Shown: positions 38,141-46,775 of the stretch, piece after piece
Position numbering within the stretch: position 1 is the first letter of the stretch
Layout of the letters: each line of letters opens with the position of its first letter
NCBI RefSeq assembly: GCF_029962485.1
Contig: NZ_CP073638.1
Span: 1,426,001-1,490,000, forward strand
Direction: 5' to 3'
From: Burkholderia cepacia
GTDB lineage: Bacteria; Pseudomonadota; Gammaproteobacteria; Burkholderiales; Burkholderiaceae
Length of the DNA stretch: 64,000 bases
Made by a program: the position numbers and the translations under genes
Notes under the pieces: model-generated
The model's input: only the letters and a program-made list of their open reading frames with translations
Database searches by the model: none
Told to the model about the DNA's origin: nothing

Positions 38141-39235
38141 TCAGGTCGCCACAGTGCGTTGATTGGCCTCGAAAAAGGCCCAGATCATCGCGCTTGCATC
38201 GGGGCCGACCGCTGCGTGAAACGGCACGGCTTCGTCGCCGCCGGACCACGCATGATCGAGCCCTTTCACGTGACAAAGCCGCACGACCGGCTCGCCGTCG
38301 CGGCACACGTCGGTGATCTGCGCGCCTGCTTCGCGCGTCTCGACGCGTTCGCCGCCGCGCAGTGCGCCGCGGGCATCGGCCAGCCCGTTCAGGCGCATGA
38401 ACTGCACCGTCAGCTGATCGGCATTCTTCGGCGCGACGACGTGGTCGCCGTCACCCTGGACGATCAGCGCGGGCATGCCGGGATACGCAGCCGCATCGAC
38501 CAGCGCATCGATCACCGCGGCCGGGTTCTCCCGCAGGCCGCGCCGCATCACGTCCATCGCGGTGATGCCGGAATTCGCCTCGCCGAGCGCGGGGCCGGAA
38601 TGCAGCGCCACCGCCGCGAAGCGGTCCGGATGGTGCAGTGCAAGAAGCGACGCAAGGCCCGCACCGGCCGACAGCCCCGCAACGTAGACGCGCGACGCAT
38701 CGAAACCGTGTTCGTCGACGAGCGCATCGACCAGCGACGCCACCGTGTTCGCCTCGCCACGGCCCGCGCGGTCGGTATCTTCATACCAGTGCCAGCAGCC
38801 GTGTACGTGTGCGCGCAACGACTGCTCCGGATACAGCACCGCGAAACCGTGCTTGTCGGCCAGCAGGTTCATCCGCGTGCCCTGCACGAATTCGTCGACG
38901 GACTGCTGGCAGCCGTGCAGCATCACGACGAGCGGCATCGTGCCGCGCCGGCGGCCAGGCGGCACGTACAGGCCGTACGCGAGATTCTGGACGAGGCGCC
39001 CGAGCGCGGGCGCCATCGGATGTTCGCCGCGCGTCCACGCGCCCGCCGCCCACGCGGCAGCACGCGGACGCACGCGCGATTCGCGTGGCGGGGACAGATC
39101 GGATGCGGCGGGAGAGGCAGCAGCCTCGAGGGCGTCGCGTGTGATGCGCTGCGCATCGCGCGCCGCGCGCTTGGCAGCCGGAGACAGCATGCGTTTCATG
39201 CCGCCCACCCACACCTTGGTCAGACTTTTGGTCAT
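38141..39235 (-). CDS. PHB depolymerase family esterase
   Basis: A 364-residue alpha/beta hydrolase of the polyhydroxybutyrate depolymerase/feruloyl esterase-like family. The oxyanion segment LVVMLHGCQQSVDEFVQGT lies near 105-125, the lipase box GLSAG near 198, and the catalytic His in CHVKGLDHAWSGG. No signal peptide is seen, so an intracellular esterase is more likely than an exported depolymerase. Substrate unassigned. The N-terminal 70 residues are Arg/Ala-rich and poorly conserved, so a start further in is possible. Confidence 0.88.
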   Translation of the reverse strand: MTKSLTKVWVGGMKRMLSPAAKRAARDAQRITRDALEAAASPAASDLSPPRESRVRPRAAAWAAGAWTRGEHPMAPALGRLVQNLAYGLYVPPGRRRGTMPLVVMLHGCQQSVDEFVQGTRMNLLADKHGFAVLYPEQSLRAHVHGCWHWYEDTDRAGRGEANTVASLVDALVDEHGFDASRVYVAGLSAGAGLASLLALHHPDRFAAVALHSGPALGEANSGITAMDVMRRGLRENPAAVIDALVDAAAYPGMPALIVQGDGDHVVAPKNADQLTVQFMRLNGLADARGALRGGERVETREAGAQITDVCRDGEPVVRLCHVKGLDHAWSGGDEAVPFHAAVGPDASAMIWAFFEANQRTVAT

Positions 39236-39494
39236 CGATCGGGCTCGCAGTCAGGAAAAATAGGGGCGCCATGAAGGTGCCGCAACGGATGCATCGTTCG
39301 ACTTTGTGCAATGCACCATAACATTGTTTCTGGGATTTTTCCTGCATGCGGATAGTTCCCCGCGGCGCAAAAAACGGGCCTCATGCACACGCGGCGCTAT
39401 ACTGGGGTTTCGCCGCTTGTATCCGTTGTAGTCGTTCTTCCCGGCTCGCGCGTTGATTTAAGCATTCTCCCCGCCTTCGTTCGTCCCCTTCCCG

Positions 39495-40193
39495 ATGTTC
39501 GACCTGTCGTCTCACCTCTGGATCATGATTACCGCGTTCGGCGGCGCCGGCCTGACCTTGCCGCTCGCGATCACGATCGCCGTCTGGCTTGCACTCGGCT
39601 ACTCGTGGCAGCGCGCGGCCGCGTGGCTCGGCGTGCTGGCGGCTGCGATCGGCGTGGTGGCGCTCACGAAGATCGCGTTCCTCGGCTGGGGCATCGGCAT
39701 CCGCGCGTGGGATTTCACCGGGTTCAGCGGTCATGCGATGCTGTCGACGTCGGTGTATCCGGTCGCGATCTTCCTTGCGCTGATCCGCACGCGCACGCCG
39801 GTGCGGATCGCCGGCATCGCGCTCGGGCTCGCGGCCGGCGTCGCGGTCGGCGTGTCGCGCGTCGCACTCGACGCGCATTCGCCGTCCGAATCGATCACCG
39901 GCTGCATCGTGGGCGCGATCGCCGCGCTCGCGTTCATCGCCGGCTCGTGGCGCGCGGTGCCGCACCGCTGGTCGGTGCCGGCGGTCGTCGCGAGCCTCGC
40001 AATCGTCACCGTCGCACTGCACGGCATCACGGTGCCGTCGCATCGCTGGGTCACCAAGGTCGCGCTGCAACTGTCCGGCCACGAGCGCCCGTTCGTCCGC
40101 GCGCGCTGGAAGGCCAACCCGAACTACCATCCCGCATCGCAGCCGTCGTCGCTGCAGCGCACCGAATCGTCGACGCGCACGCTTCGCACGTGA
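39495..40193 (+). CDS. PAP2-family membrane phosphatase
   Basis: A 232-residue protein with about five membrane segments and a PAP2 core. The three phosphatase motifs are degenerate but readable: K-x-A-F-L-G-W in motif 1, SGHAM in motif 2, and SRVALDAHSPSE in motif 3, which keep the catalytic His residues. Substrates of the family are lipid phosphates such as phosphatidic acid or undecaprenyl diphosphate. It stands alone upstream of the mod operon. Confidence 0.88.
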   Translation: MFDLSSHLWIMITAFGGAGLTLPLAITIAVWLALGYSWQRAAAWLGVLAAAIGVVALTKIAFLGWGIGIRAWDFTGFSGHAMLSTSVYPVAIFLALIRTRTPVRIAGIALGLAAGVAVGVSRVALDAHSPSESITGCIVGAIAALAFIAGSWRAVPHRWSVPAVVASLAIVTVALHGITVPSHRWVTKVALQLSGHERPFVRARWKANPNYHPASQPSSLQRTESSTRTLRT

Positions 40194-40263
40194 CCGGCCG
40201 CCCGGCCGCCCCTTTTCAGGTCTGACCATTTCATGCGCGCCGTCGCATGAACGGTATGTCGAG

Positions 40264-40287
40264 CGTTATAACCCACCCTATATTACG
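40264..40287 (+). promoter_or_regulatory. Candidate ModE box upstream of modA
   Basis: CGTTATA-N8-TATATTACG, an imperfect inverted repeat of TATA half-sites 35 bases before the modA ATG. It has the general form of ModE operators and modE lies in the same locus. Assignment is by similarity of form and position. Confidence 0.55.
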
Positions 40288-40321
40288 ATTACGGTTTCCA
40301 CCCATTCAAAACGAATCCACC

Positions 40322-41122
40322 ATGCGCTCATCCGTCCGTCCGCTTCGCCGCACCCTGCTCCGCCTGCTGCCGATCGCCACGCTTGCCGCTGCCGGTATCG
40401 CGTTCAGCGCGCCCGCTTCCGCCGCCGACGAACTGGTCGTGTCGGCCGCCGCCAGCCTGACGAACGCGTTCAAGGCCGTCGGCGACGCGTACGAGAAGCA
40501 GCATCCGGACACCAAGGTGCTGTTCAACTTCGGCGCCTCGGACGTGCTGATGCAGCAGATCGCCAAGGGCGCGCCGGCCGACGTGTTCGCGTCGGCTGAC
40601 CAGAAGGCAATGGATCGCGCGGCGGAAGAGAAGGTGATCGTGCCCGGCACGCGTCGCGATTTCGCGGCGAACTCGCTCGTGCTGATCGTGCCGGCGGACA
40701 GCCGCGCGGCCGCACCGACGTCGTTGAACGACCTGACGGCACCCGGCGTGAAGCGCATCGCATACGGCGACCCGGCATCGGTGCCGGTCGGCCGCTACAC
40801 CGAAGGCGCGCTGCGCGCGGCCGGCGTGTGGGATGCCGTCAGCGCGAAGGGTGTGCTGGCCGCCAACGTGCGCCAGAGCCTCGACTACGTCGCGCGCGGC
40901 GAGGTCGACGCGGGCTTCGTGTTCGGCACCGACGCCGCGATCATGCCGGGCCGCGTGAAGGTCGCGCTGACGGTACCGACCAAGACGGCCATCACCTACC
41001 CGATCGCCGTGGTGAAGGACAGCCGGCACGCCGCGCAGGCGCAGTCGTTCATCGACTTCGTCGCGTCACCGCAGGGCCAGGCCGTGCTGTCGACGTTCGG
41101 CTTCAAGCCCGCGGGCAAGTGA
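40322..41122 (+). CDS. modA: Molybdate ABC transporter, substrate-binding protein
   Basis: A 266-residue periplasmic protein that captures molybdate. The signal peptide runs to about residue 38 (ASAADELVVSAAASLTNAF), followed by the standard ModA fold with SAAASLTNAFK and NFGASDVLMQQIAKGAPADVFASAD. First gene of modABC: modB starts ten bases after its stop. The start MRSSVRPLRR is preferred over an ATG 25 codons upstream because the arginine-rich n-region then leads directly into the signal. A ModE-like box precedes it. Confidence 0.96.
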   Translation: MRSSVRPLRRTLLRLLPIATLAAAGIAFSAPASAADELVVSAAASLTNAFKAVGDAYEKQHPDTKVLFNFGASDVLMQQIAKGAPADVFASADQKAMDRAAEEKVIVPGTRRDFAANSLVLIVPADSRAAAPTSLNDLTAPGVKRIAYGDPASVPVGRYTEGALRAAGVWDAVSAKGVLAANVRQSLDYVARGEVDAGFVFGTDAAIMPGRVKVALTVPTKTAITYPIAVVKDSRHAAQAQSFIDFVASPQGQAVLSTFGFKPAGK

Positions 41123-41132
41123 GCGTTACGCG

Positions 41133-41810
41133 ATGCAAGACGCCTGGGTACCGCTGCTGCTGTCGCTGAAGGTTGCCGGCTGGGCAACCGCGCTCGACAT
41201 CGTGCTCGGCGTCGCGGCCGCATTCGTGCTTGCGCGCTGGCGCTCGCCGCTGCGCGATGTCGTCGATTCCATCCTGACGCTGCCGCTCGTGCTGCCGCCG
41301 ACGGTACTCGGCTATTACCTGCTCGTGCTGCTCGGCCGGCGCGGCGTGTTCGGCGCGTGGCTCGACGACCTCGGCATCGAGCTGGTCTTCACGTGGCAAG
41401 GCGCGGTGATCGCGTCGATGGTCGTCGCGTTTCCGCTGATCCTGAAGTCGGCGCGCGCCGCGTTCGAAGGCGTCGATCCGCATCTCGAACGCGCGGCGCG
41501 CACGCTCGGGCTCGGCGAAGTCGCGGTGTTCTTCCGCGTGACGCTGCCGCTCGCCACGCGCGGCATTCTCGCGGGCGCGCTGCTCGCGTTTGCACGCGCG
41601 CTCGGCGAATTCGGCGCGACGCTGATGATCGCGGGCAACCTGCCCGGCCGCACGCAGACGCTGTCGGTCGCGATCTACGCGGCTGTGCAGGCCGGCGACG
41701 ACAACACGGCCAACTTCCTCGTGCTGGTGACGTCGATCACCTGCGTGCTCGTGCTGCTCGCGACCGGCTGGCTCGTGCCGTCGCGCGCCCGGCGGAGCCA
41801 GCTGACATGA
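41133..41810 (+). CDS. modB: Molybdate ABC transporter permease
   Basis: Inner-membrane channel subunit, 225 residues with five to six membrane segments. The coupling-loop motif that docks on the ATPase is EAARTLGLG-like: ERAARTLGLGEVAVFFRVTLP, then ARALGEFGATLMIAGN, both diagnostic for ModB. Ten bases follow modA and 55 precede modC. Confidence 0.96.
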   Translation: MQDAWVPLLLSLKVAGWATALDIVLGVAAAFVLARWRSPLRDVVDSILTLPLVLPPTVLGYYLLVLLGRRGVFGAWLDDLGIELVFTWQGAVIASMVVAFPLILKSARAAFEGVDPHLERAARTLGLGEVAVFFRVTLPLATRGILAGALLAFARALGEFGATLMIAGNLPGRTQTLSVAIYAAVQAGDDNTANFLVLVTSITCVLVLLATGWLVPSRARRSQLT

Positions 41811-41865
41811 AGCGCGTACCCCGTCCGTATCGTTGCGCGGCCGGATTGCTTCGGCGGAGGCCCGC

Positions 41866-42567
41866 ATGAGCCTCGTCGTCGACATCCGCAAGACCTACGC
41901 GAACGCCGAGCGGCGCTTCACGCTCGACATGTCGTTTACCGCGACGACGCAGCGCGTCGTGCTGTTCGGGCCGTCCGGCGCGGGCAAGAGCATGACGCTG
42001 CAGGCGATCGCCGGGCTGCTGTCGCCCGACGAAGGCTCGATCACGCTGAACGGCGAAGCGCTGTTCGACGCCGCGCGCCACATCGACGTGCCAACCCGCG
42101 ACCGCCGGGTCGCTTACCTGTTCCAGGATTACGCGCTGTTTCCGCATCTGAACGTGCGCCAGAACATCGCGTTCGGGCTCACGTCGGGGCTGCGCAACCC
42201 GCGCGCGAAAGCGGTGCCGCCCGAGGTCGCGTACTGGCTGCGCGCGTTCGACCTGGAAACGCTCGCGGGGCAGTATCCGTCGCAACTGTCGGGCGGGCAG
42301 AAACAGCGCGTCGCACTGGCGCGCGCGCTGGTCGCGCAACCGCGAATCCTGCTGCTCGACGAACCGTTTGCGGCGCTCGACGGCGCGATGCGCCAGCGCA
42401 TGCGCCACGAGCTCGCCGAGTTGCAGGCGCGGCTCGATATCCCGATGGTGCTGATCTCGCACGACCCCGACGACGTCGCCGCATTCGGCGACCAGGTCGT
42501 GCAGTTGAGCGAAGGACGCGTGCAGGCGAACCCGCCGCACGCCGAGTGGCCGACGCGCGTCACCTGA
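41866..42567 (+). CDS. modC: Molybdate ABC transporter ATPase, lacking the TOBE domain
   Basis: A 233-residue ATP-binding subunit. Walker A is GPSGAGKS (about 37-44), the signature LSGGQKQR, Walker B ILLLDEPF, and the switch His in LISHDPDD. It ends soon after, at about residue 233, whereas typical ModC proteins have a further 100-120 residues with a molybdate-binding TOBE/Mop domain. The regulator ModE next door has two Mop modules, so sensing may rest on it. GGAGG seven bases before the ATG supports this start. Confidence 0.94.
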   Translation: MSLVVDIRKTYANAERRFTLDMSFTATTQRVVLFGPSGAGKSMTLQAIAGLLSPDEGSITLNGEALFDAARHIDVPTRDRRVAYLFQDYALFPHLNVRQNIAFGLTSGLRNPRAKAVPPEVAYWLRAFDLETLAGQYPSQLSGGQKQRVALARALVAQPRILLLDEPFAALDGAMRQRMRHELAELQARLDIPMVLISHDPDDVAAFGDQVVQLSEGRVQANPPHAEWPTRVT

Positions 42568-42647
42568 ATGCGCGAGGCCGTGGTCGTGGCAGGCAGGTTG
42601 GAGCCTGAGAGAAGCCGCGCATAGCGGCATATGTCGAAAGCGGAAAC

Positions 42648-42686
42648 GAAGCCGGCGCCGCGCACGCGCTGTGCGGTGCCGGCTTC
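42648..42686. terminator. Hairpin between convergent modC and modE
   Basis: GAAGCCGGCGCCGCGCAC pairs with GTGCGGTGCCGGCTTC (one bulge), giving a long GC-rich stem. There is no T-run on the plus side; it probably ends both transcripts with low to moderate efficiency. Confidence 0.6.
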
Positions 42687-42733
42687 GCACCGTCCGTCAT
42701 ATGAGCTTCGAAGCGCACCGCCCCGGTGCTTCG

Positions 42734-43570
42734 TCAGCCCGTCACCGCGAGAATCACGCTCGATGCCTTGAACAGCGCGATCGCCGGCCGGCCAACGTCG
42801 AGTTGCAGCGCCGCGACGCTGTCGTTGGTGACGACGGCCGTCAGCGTCCCGCCGCCGTCGAGCGCCAGCGTCACCTCGCTGTTCACCGCGCCCGCCGCGA
42901 CGGCTTCGACGCTGCCGCGCAACCGGTTGCGCGCGGACACCTTCAGGTCGGGCCCGCCATCGTCGACCGCGAGCACGACCCATGACGCCTTCACCAGTGC
43001 GCACGCATCCACGCCTTCCCGCAGGCCGAGCACATCGGCGCTTTCGTGCGTGAGCACGGCAACGACCGGCTGCCCGCCGGGCAGCGTGAGCGTCACCTCG
43101 TCGTTGACGGTGCCGCGCACGATCGACGCGACCTTGCCGAACAACTGGTTGCGCGCGCTGGTCTTCATCCCGATCCGGCCGATCAGCGCCCAGTCGACAT
43201 CGAAACCGGCGACGGCCGCGCTCGCGGCCTCGATGAAACGGCGATGCTCGCGCTCGATCGTGCGGAACGCGGCGATCAGCGACGTCGCACGCGGTGTCAG
43301 CGTCGTGCCGCCGCCGCCCTTGCCGCCCGTCGACCGCGTGACAAGCGGTTCGCCGGCGAGATTGTTCATCGTGTCGACTGCGTCCCACGCGGCCTTGTAG
43401 CTGAGGCCGACGGCCTTCGCCGCGCGCGTGATCGAACCGGTATCGCCAATCGCCGCGAGCAGCGCGATGCGCGTCGCGCCGCCGAGCGTCTGCTCGCCGG
43501 CGCGCAACCACAGCTCGCCGCCCAGTTCGAGCGGTTCGGCGGACGAGGAAGAATGCGGTGCGTCGGTCAT
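42734..43570 (-). CDS. modE: Molybdate-responsive regulator ModE
   Basis: A 278-residue regulator with an N-terminal winged HTH (about 25-110, ITRAAKAVGLSYKAAWDAVDTM) and two Mop/TOBE modules, each starting with a near-identical pattern: SARNQLFGKVASIVRGTVND and SARNRLRGSVEAVAAGAVNS. This is the full E. coli-like architecture. It is convergent with modABC, which lies 167 bases away and has a ModE-like box in front. The frame is open further upstream, but the HTH and the neighbouring gene set the start at MTDAPHSS. Confidence 0.94.
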   Translation of the reverse strand: MTDAPHSSSSAEPLELGGELWLRAGEQTLGGATRIALLAAIGDTGSITRAAKAVGLSYKAAWDAVDTMNNLAGEPLVTRSTGGKGGGGTTLTPRATSLIAAFRTIEREHRRFIEAASAAVAGFDVDWALIGRIGMKTSARNQLFGKVASIVRGTVNDEVTLTLPGGQPVVAVLTHESADVLGLREGVDACALVKASWVVLAVDDGGPDLKVSARNRLRGSVEAVAAGAVNSEVTLALDGGGTLTAVVTNDSVAALQLDVGRPAIALFKASSVILAVTG

Positions 43571-43604
43571 CGGGATGCGTGCGGGAAACGGGCGGCCATT
43601 ATAG

Positions 43605-45251
43605 TCAGCGCGCCGCTCGGCCCGGCTTGCCGTCGAGCTTCGGCGGACGCAGGCTGGCCAGCAGCGTTTCGGCGTCGCGCGCCGCGCGCTGTTCGAGCGC
43701 CGCGCCGTAGCCGCGCACGAAACCGAGCTGGTACGGCGGCGCCGCCAGCTGTTCGAGGTGATGCAGCGCGACCATCGTGTCGTTCGCTTCGCCGAGCACG
43801 CTCTGCACGCGCGTGAGCGTCTTGACCGTCTCGCTGCGCGTGCGGCGCGACGCCAACGACGCGAAGAACTCGAGCGCATAGCGCAGCCGCTTCGCATCGA
43901 TCCGCACCTGGTGGCGCGCAGCCGTATCGAGCGACGTGAGCGACGGCGATGCGTAGAGATGGCCGAACAGCCGGCGCACGCGCTTCGTCGCGTGCCGCCG
44001 CAGCGACGGCGCATCGCCGCCTTCGGCCGCCGGCAGCGCAAGCGTGCTCAGCCATTCGAGCCAGCCGAGCGTCAGCCGCGCGTAGCGGGCCGAATGCAGC
44101 GCCTGCCGCAGTTCGACCCGCGCGGCCATCGACTGCGCGCGTGCCGCGTCGAGCGTGCCGTTCCAGTCGCCGTCGCCGCCGTCGGCGGCGATCAGCGCGG
44201 GCAGGCTTTCGGTCGAAAACACGTCCCAGTCGCGCACCGTGCCGAGCAGCGCGGCAAGCCAGCGCAGGTCGACGCCGAGCGTGTCGCGCCACTGGCGGTC
44301 GGCGAAAAGCGGGAAGAAACGCATCAGCGTGCGCAGGCGGCGCAGCGCGACGCGCATCTGGTGGACGAATTCGGGATCGTCGCGATCGAGCACGCCGCCC
44401 TCGTTACCGAGCCACTGCGCGGTGATGTCGCCGGACAGCGCGAACAGTGCGGCGCGTTGCGTGCGGATGCCGGTCAGGTCGACGAACTGCGCCTTGACCA
44501 GCCCGGCGGCCATCGGCTCGCCCGCACAGGCGCGGTCGATCACGCTCGTCAGTTGCACGAACGCGGGCCACGCGCCGCTCAGTTCGCGCGCCGCGGCAAA
44601 CAGTGCCTGCAACGCGGCCGTGCGCGCGGCGACGGTTTCCCAGTCGGGTGCGGCAAGACGCAACTCGACATAGCGGCGCGGCGGCTCGCCGCCGCCGTAC
44701 AGCGTGATGTCGTCGAGCGTCATCTCGACCACGACGCCGCTGTCGTCGGCCCACCGCCCGCGCCGCCGTTCGCTGACGAGGCGCAGCGCCGACGCTTCGG
44801 GCTGCGCACCCGCCTCCGGCGGCGCGGCGGCGTCAGGCGCGACGCCATCGACTTCGTCGGTCGGTGCGTCGGCATCGGCTGCGGTCGTCGTCATGGGTAC
44901 CGGTAACGGCATCGCGACGACGATGCCCGCATGCTCCGCATCGAACAGCTCGCGCTCGGTGACGCCGGGTGCGAACGCCTTCGTGCGCGCCGCGACGACA
45001 CGCCTGCCATGCGCGTTCGATTCGACCCAGGTCCACCAGCTTGCGCCGGGGCTCGCCTCGGCCTCCTCGATCTGGCACGGCTCGATCGTCACGCGTTCAT
45101 GGCCGCGCCGCATTCGCACCTGCGGGCAGATCCGCCACGCACGCACGAGTTCGGCGCCGAAGTCGCGCTGCGTGCCGCGGGCGCGACTCGCAGCCTTGAC
45201 CGGCCAACCTTCCAGCGACAACGACAACACGATTTCCAGCACACGCGACAT
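43605..45251 (-). CDS. CHAD-domain protein with a degenerate CYTH-like N-terminus
   Basis: A 548-residue protein with two parts. The C-terminal CHAD domain (about 280-530) is well preserved: HQMRVALRRLRTLMRFF and further helices rich in Arg/His that bind polyphosphate in relatives. The N-terminal part has the length and some strands of a CYTH triphosphate tunnel domain but lacks the ExExK motif: it reads LEIVLSLSLEG, and a later ELELK-type strand reads VELRLAA. Catalysis is therefore doubtful. A Pro/Ala/Glu-rich linker lies at about 125-165. Start MSRVLEIV. Confidence 0.8.
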   Translation of the reverse strand: MSRVLEIVLSLSLEGWPVKAASRARGTQRDFGAELVRAWRICPQVRMRRGHERVTIEPCQIEEAEASPGASWWTWVESNAHGRRVVAARTKAFAPGVTERELFDAEHAGIVVAMPLPVPMTTTAADADAPTDEVDGVAPDAAAPPEAGAQPEASALRLVSERRRGRWADDSGVVVEMTLDDITLYGGGEPPRRYVELRLAAPDWETVAARTAALQALFAAARELSGAWPAFVQLTSVIDRACAGEPMAAGLVKAQFVDLTGIRTQRAALFALSGDITAQWLGNEGGVLDRDDPEFVHQMRVALRRLRTLMRFFPLFADRQWRDTLGVDLRWLAALLGTVRDWDVFSTESLPALIAADGGDGDWNGTLDAARAQSMAARVELRQALHSARYARLTLGWLEWLSTLALPAAEGGDAPSLRRHATKRVRRLFGHLYASPSLTSLDTAARHQVRIDAKRLRYALEFFASLASRRTRSETVKTLTRVQSVLGEANDTMVALHHLEQLAAPPYQLGFVRGYGAALEQRAARDAETLLASLRPPKLDGKPGRAAR

Positions 45252-45377
45252 GAAGGCTCCCGCACAAGAAGAATCGCCGGTGCATCGACCGCGCCGGCGT
45301 CGCCCGTGAAGCAGCTTCAATAGTACACGTCGCAAAAACGTGCCGGCGACGATCTGGCCCTGCCGCCCTGTCGGATA

Positions 45378-45761
45378 TCAAATGGCGTATTGCGCAAGGC
45401 CGTTGCCGAACGACCAGTCTTCCTTCAATACCTTGACAAGACTGATGAATACGTCCTGCTGTCGCACGCCGGGCTTCTGCGAGAGGTTCTCCGCGATCGT
45501 GCGGTACAGCGCCCGCTTCTGCTCGAGCGTGCGCGTGTTGTTCGCGGTGATCTGGATCATCACCAGATCGTCGCTGCGTTCGACGTCGAGGTAATGGCGG
45601 CCATACACGAAGTTCTCGGCCGCATGCTCGGTCACGACCATGAAGATGTCGTCCTCGGGCACGTTGAAGGTCTGCATCAGTGCGCGATGCACGCCGTCGA
45701 CGAGTGCCGCGCGGTAGGCGGCCGGTTTGCCTTCGCGTACGGCGATACGGGTGAATGGCAT
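45378..45761 (-). CDS. Tautomerase family protein
   Basis: A 127-residue tautomerase-superfamily protein. Starting at MPFTRIAVREGK, removal of Met exposes the catalytic Pro1. The length and the EDDIFMVVTEHAAENFVYGRHYLDVERS segment fit the MSAD/Tautomerase_2 branch more than the 62-residue 4-OT type. Substrate unknown. It is divergent from a LysR gene (110-base gap with an inverted repeat), likely its regulator. A start 15 codons upstream would block the Pro1 chemistry. Confidence 0.88.
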   Translation of the reverse strand: MPFTRIAVREGKPAAYRAALVDGVHRALMQTFNVPEDDIFMVVTEHAAENFVYGRHYLDVERSDDLVMIQITANNTRTLEQKRALYRTIAENLSQKPGVRQQDVFISLVKVLKEDWSFGNGLAQYAI

Positions 45762-45833
45762 GGTCCTGCTCCTGTCGGTGAAATTGACGTTGAAGAACGG
45801 AAACACAGGGTCAGGTTAGGCGCGCAGAACTAT

Positions 45834-45847
45834 AATGAACAGTCATT
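45834..45847. promoter_or_regulatory. Inverted repeat with -10 box between tautomerase and LysR genes
   Basis: AATGA-ACAG-TCATT, with TATAAT at 45831-45836 overlapping its left arm and AT-rich sequence to its right. It lies just before the LysR start and is a candidate self-regulation site. Confidence 0.45.
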
Positions 45848-45870
45848 GATTAATATTTCATCCATTTACA

Positions 45871-46734
45871 TTGGAAATGAAAGTACTCGATCTCGATGCC
45901 GTGCGCGCCTTCGTGCTGGTCGCCGATCTCGCCAGCTTCACGCGCGCCGCCGATGCACTCGGCACCACGCAATCGGCCGTCAGCCTGAAGCTGAAGCGGC
46001 TGGAGGCCCATCTCGGCAAGCCGTTGCTCGCGCGCACGCCGCGTGTCGTCAAGCTGGCTGCCGACGGCGAGAATTTCCTGCCGGCCGCCCGCGCGCTGCT
46101 CGATGCGCACGATCACGCGCTCGGCGCGATCTCGGCCGGCACGGTCCGCCTGTCGCTCGGTGTCAGCGAGCACGTCGCAGTGCCCGACCTGCCGGCCGTG
46201 CTCACGAGCCTGCATCGGCAGGATCCGGGGCTGTCGCTGGAAATGCACCTTGGGACGTCGACGAACCTGCTCGCGCAATACGACGAACGTCGGCTCGACG
46301 CGGTGATCGTGCGGCACGAGCCGGGCGAGGATCCGCCGCGCGAAGACGGCACGCTGCTGTTTTCCGAGCCGCTGGCCTGGCTCGCCGCGCCCGACTGGGC
46401 ACCGCGCGTGGGCGAACCGCTACCGCTCGCGGTACTGGCCAGCCCGTGCGGCGTGCGGGCCGCCGCGCTGCGCGCGCTCGACCGCGCAGGGCGGCCGTGG
46501 CGCGAACGCTTTACGGGCGGCGGCGTGGCGGCGGTCACGGCCGCCGCCGCCGCGGGGCTGGCCGTCTGCCCACTGGCACGGCGTGTCGCACCGCGCACGC
46601 TGGTCGACGTCGGCGCGAAATACGGGCTGCCGCCGCTGCCGCTGTCGCAGGTCGTGCTTTATTCGCGCGTACGCGACACACGCGCCGCCGCCGCATTGCG
46701 AAGGTTTGCCGACAGCCTTGCAATCTCGGCGTAA
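45871..46734 (+). CDS. LysR-family transcriptional regulator
   Basis: A 287-residue LysR regulator, HTH at 1-60 (DLDAVRAFVLVADLASFTRAADALGTTQSAVSLKL), effector domain after about 90. It is divergent from the tautomerase gene and followed by an EamA-type transporter 42 bases downstream on the same strand, which it may also control. An ATG two codons in (45877) is equally good. Effector unknown. Confidence 0.92.
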   Translation: MEMKVLDLDAVRAFVLVADLASFTRAADALGTTQSAVSLKLKRLEAHLGKPLLARTPRVVKLAADGENFLPAARALLDAHDHALGAISAGTVRLSLGVSEHVAVPDLPAVLTSLHRQDPGLSLEMHLGTSTNLLAQYDERRLDAVIVRHEPGEDPPREDGTLLFSEPLAWLAAPDWAPRVGEPLPLAVLASPCGVRAAALRALDRAGRPWRERFTGGGVAAVTAAAAAGLAVCPLARRVAPRTLVDVGAKYGLPPLPLSQVVLYSRVRDTRAAAALRRFADSLAISA

Positions 46735-46775
46735 ACTGGCGGATTACGCCGCCCGCAATCTCCAGAAGAATTCCA

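Noticed and set aside
45390..46775. Open frame continuous with the EamA gene (769 residues)
   Set aside because: The upstream part is antisense or out of frame to the tautomerase and LysR genes; the membrane protein starts at 46776.
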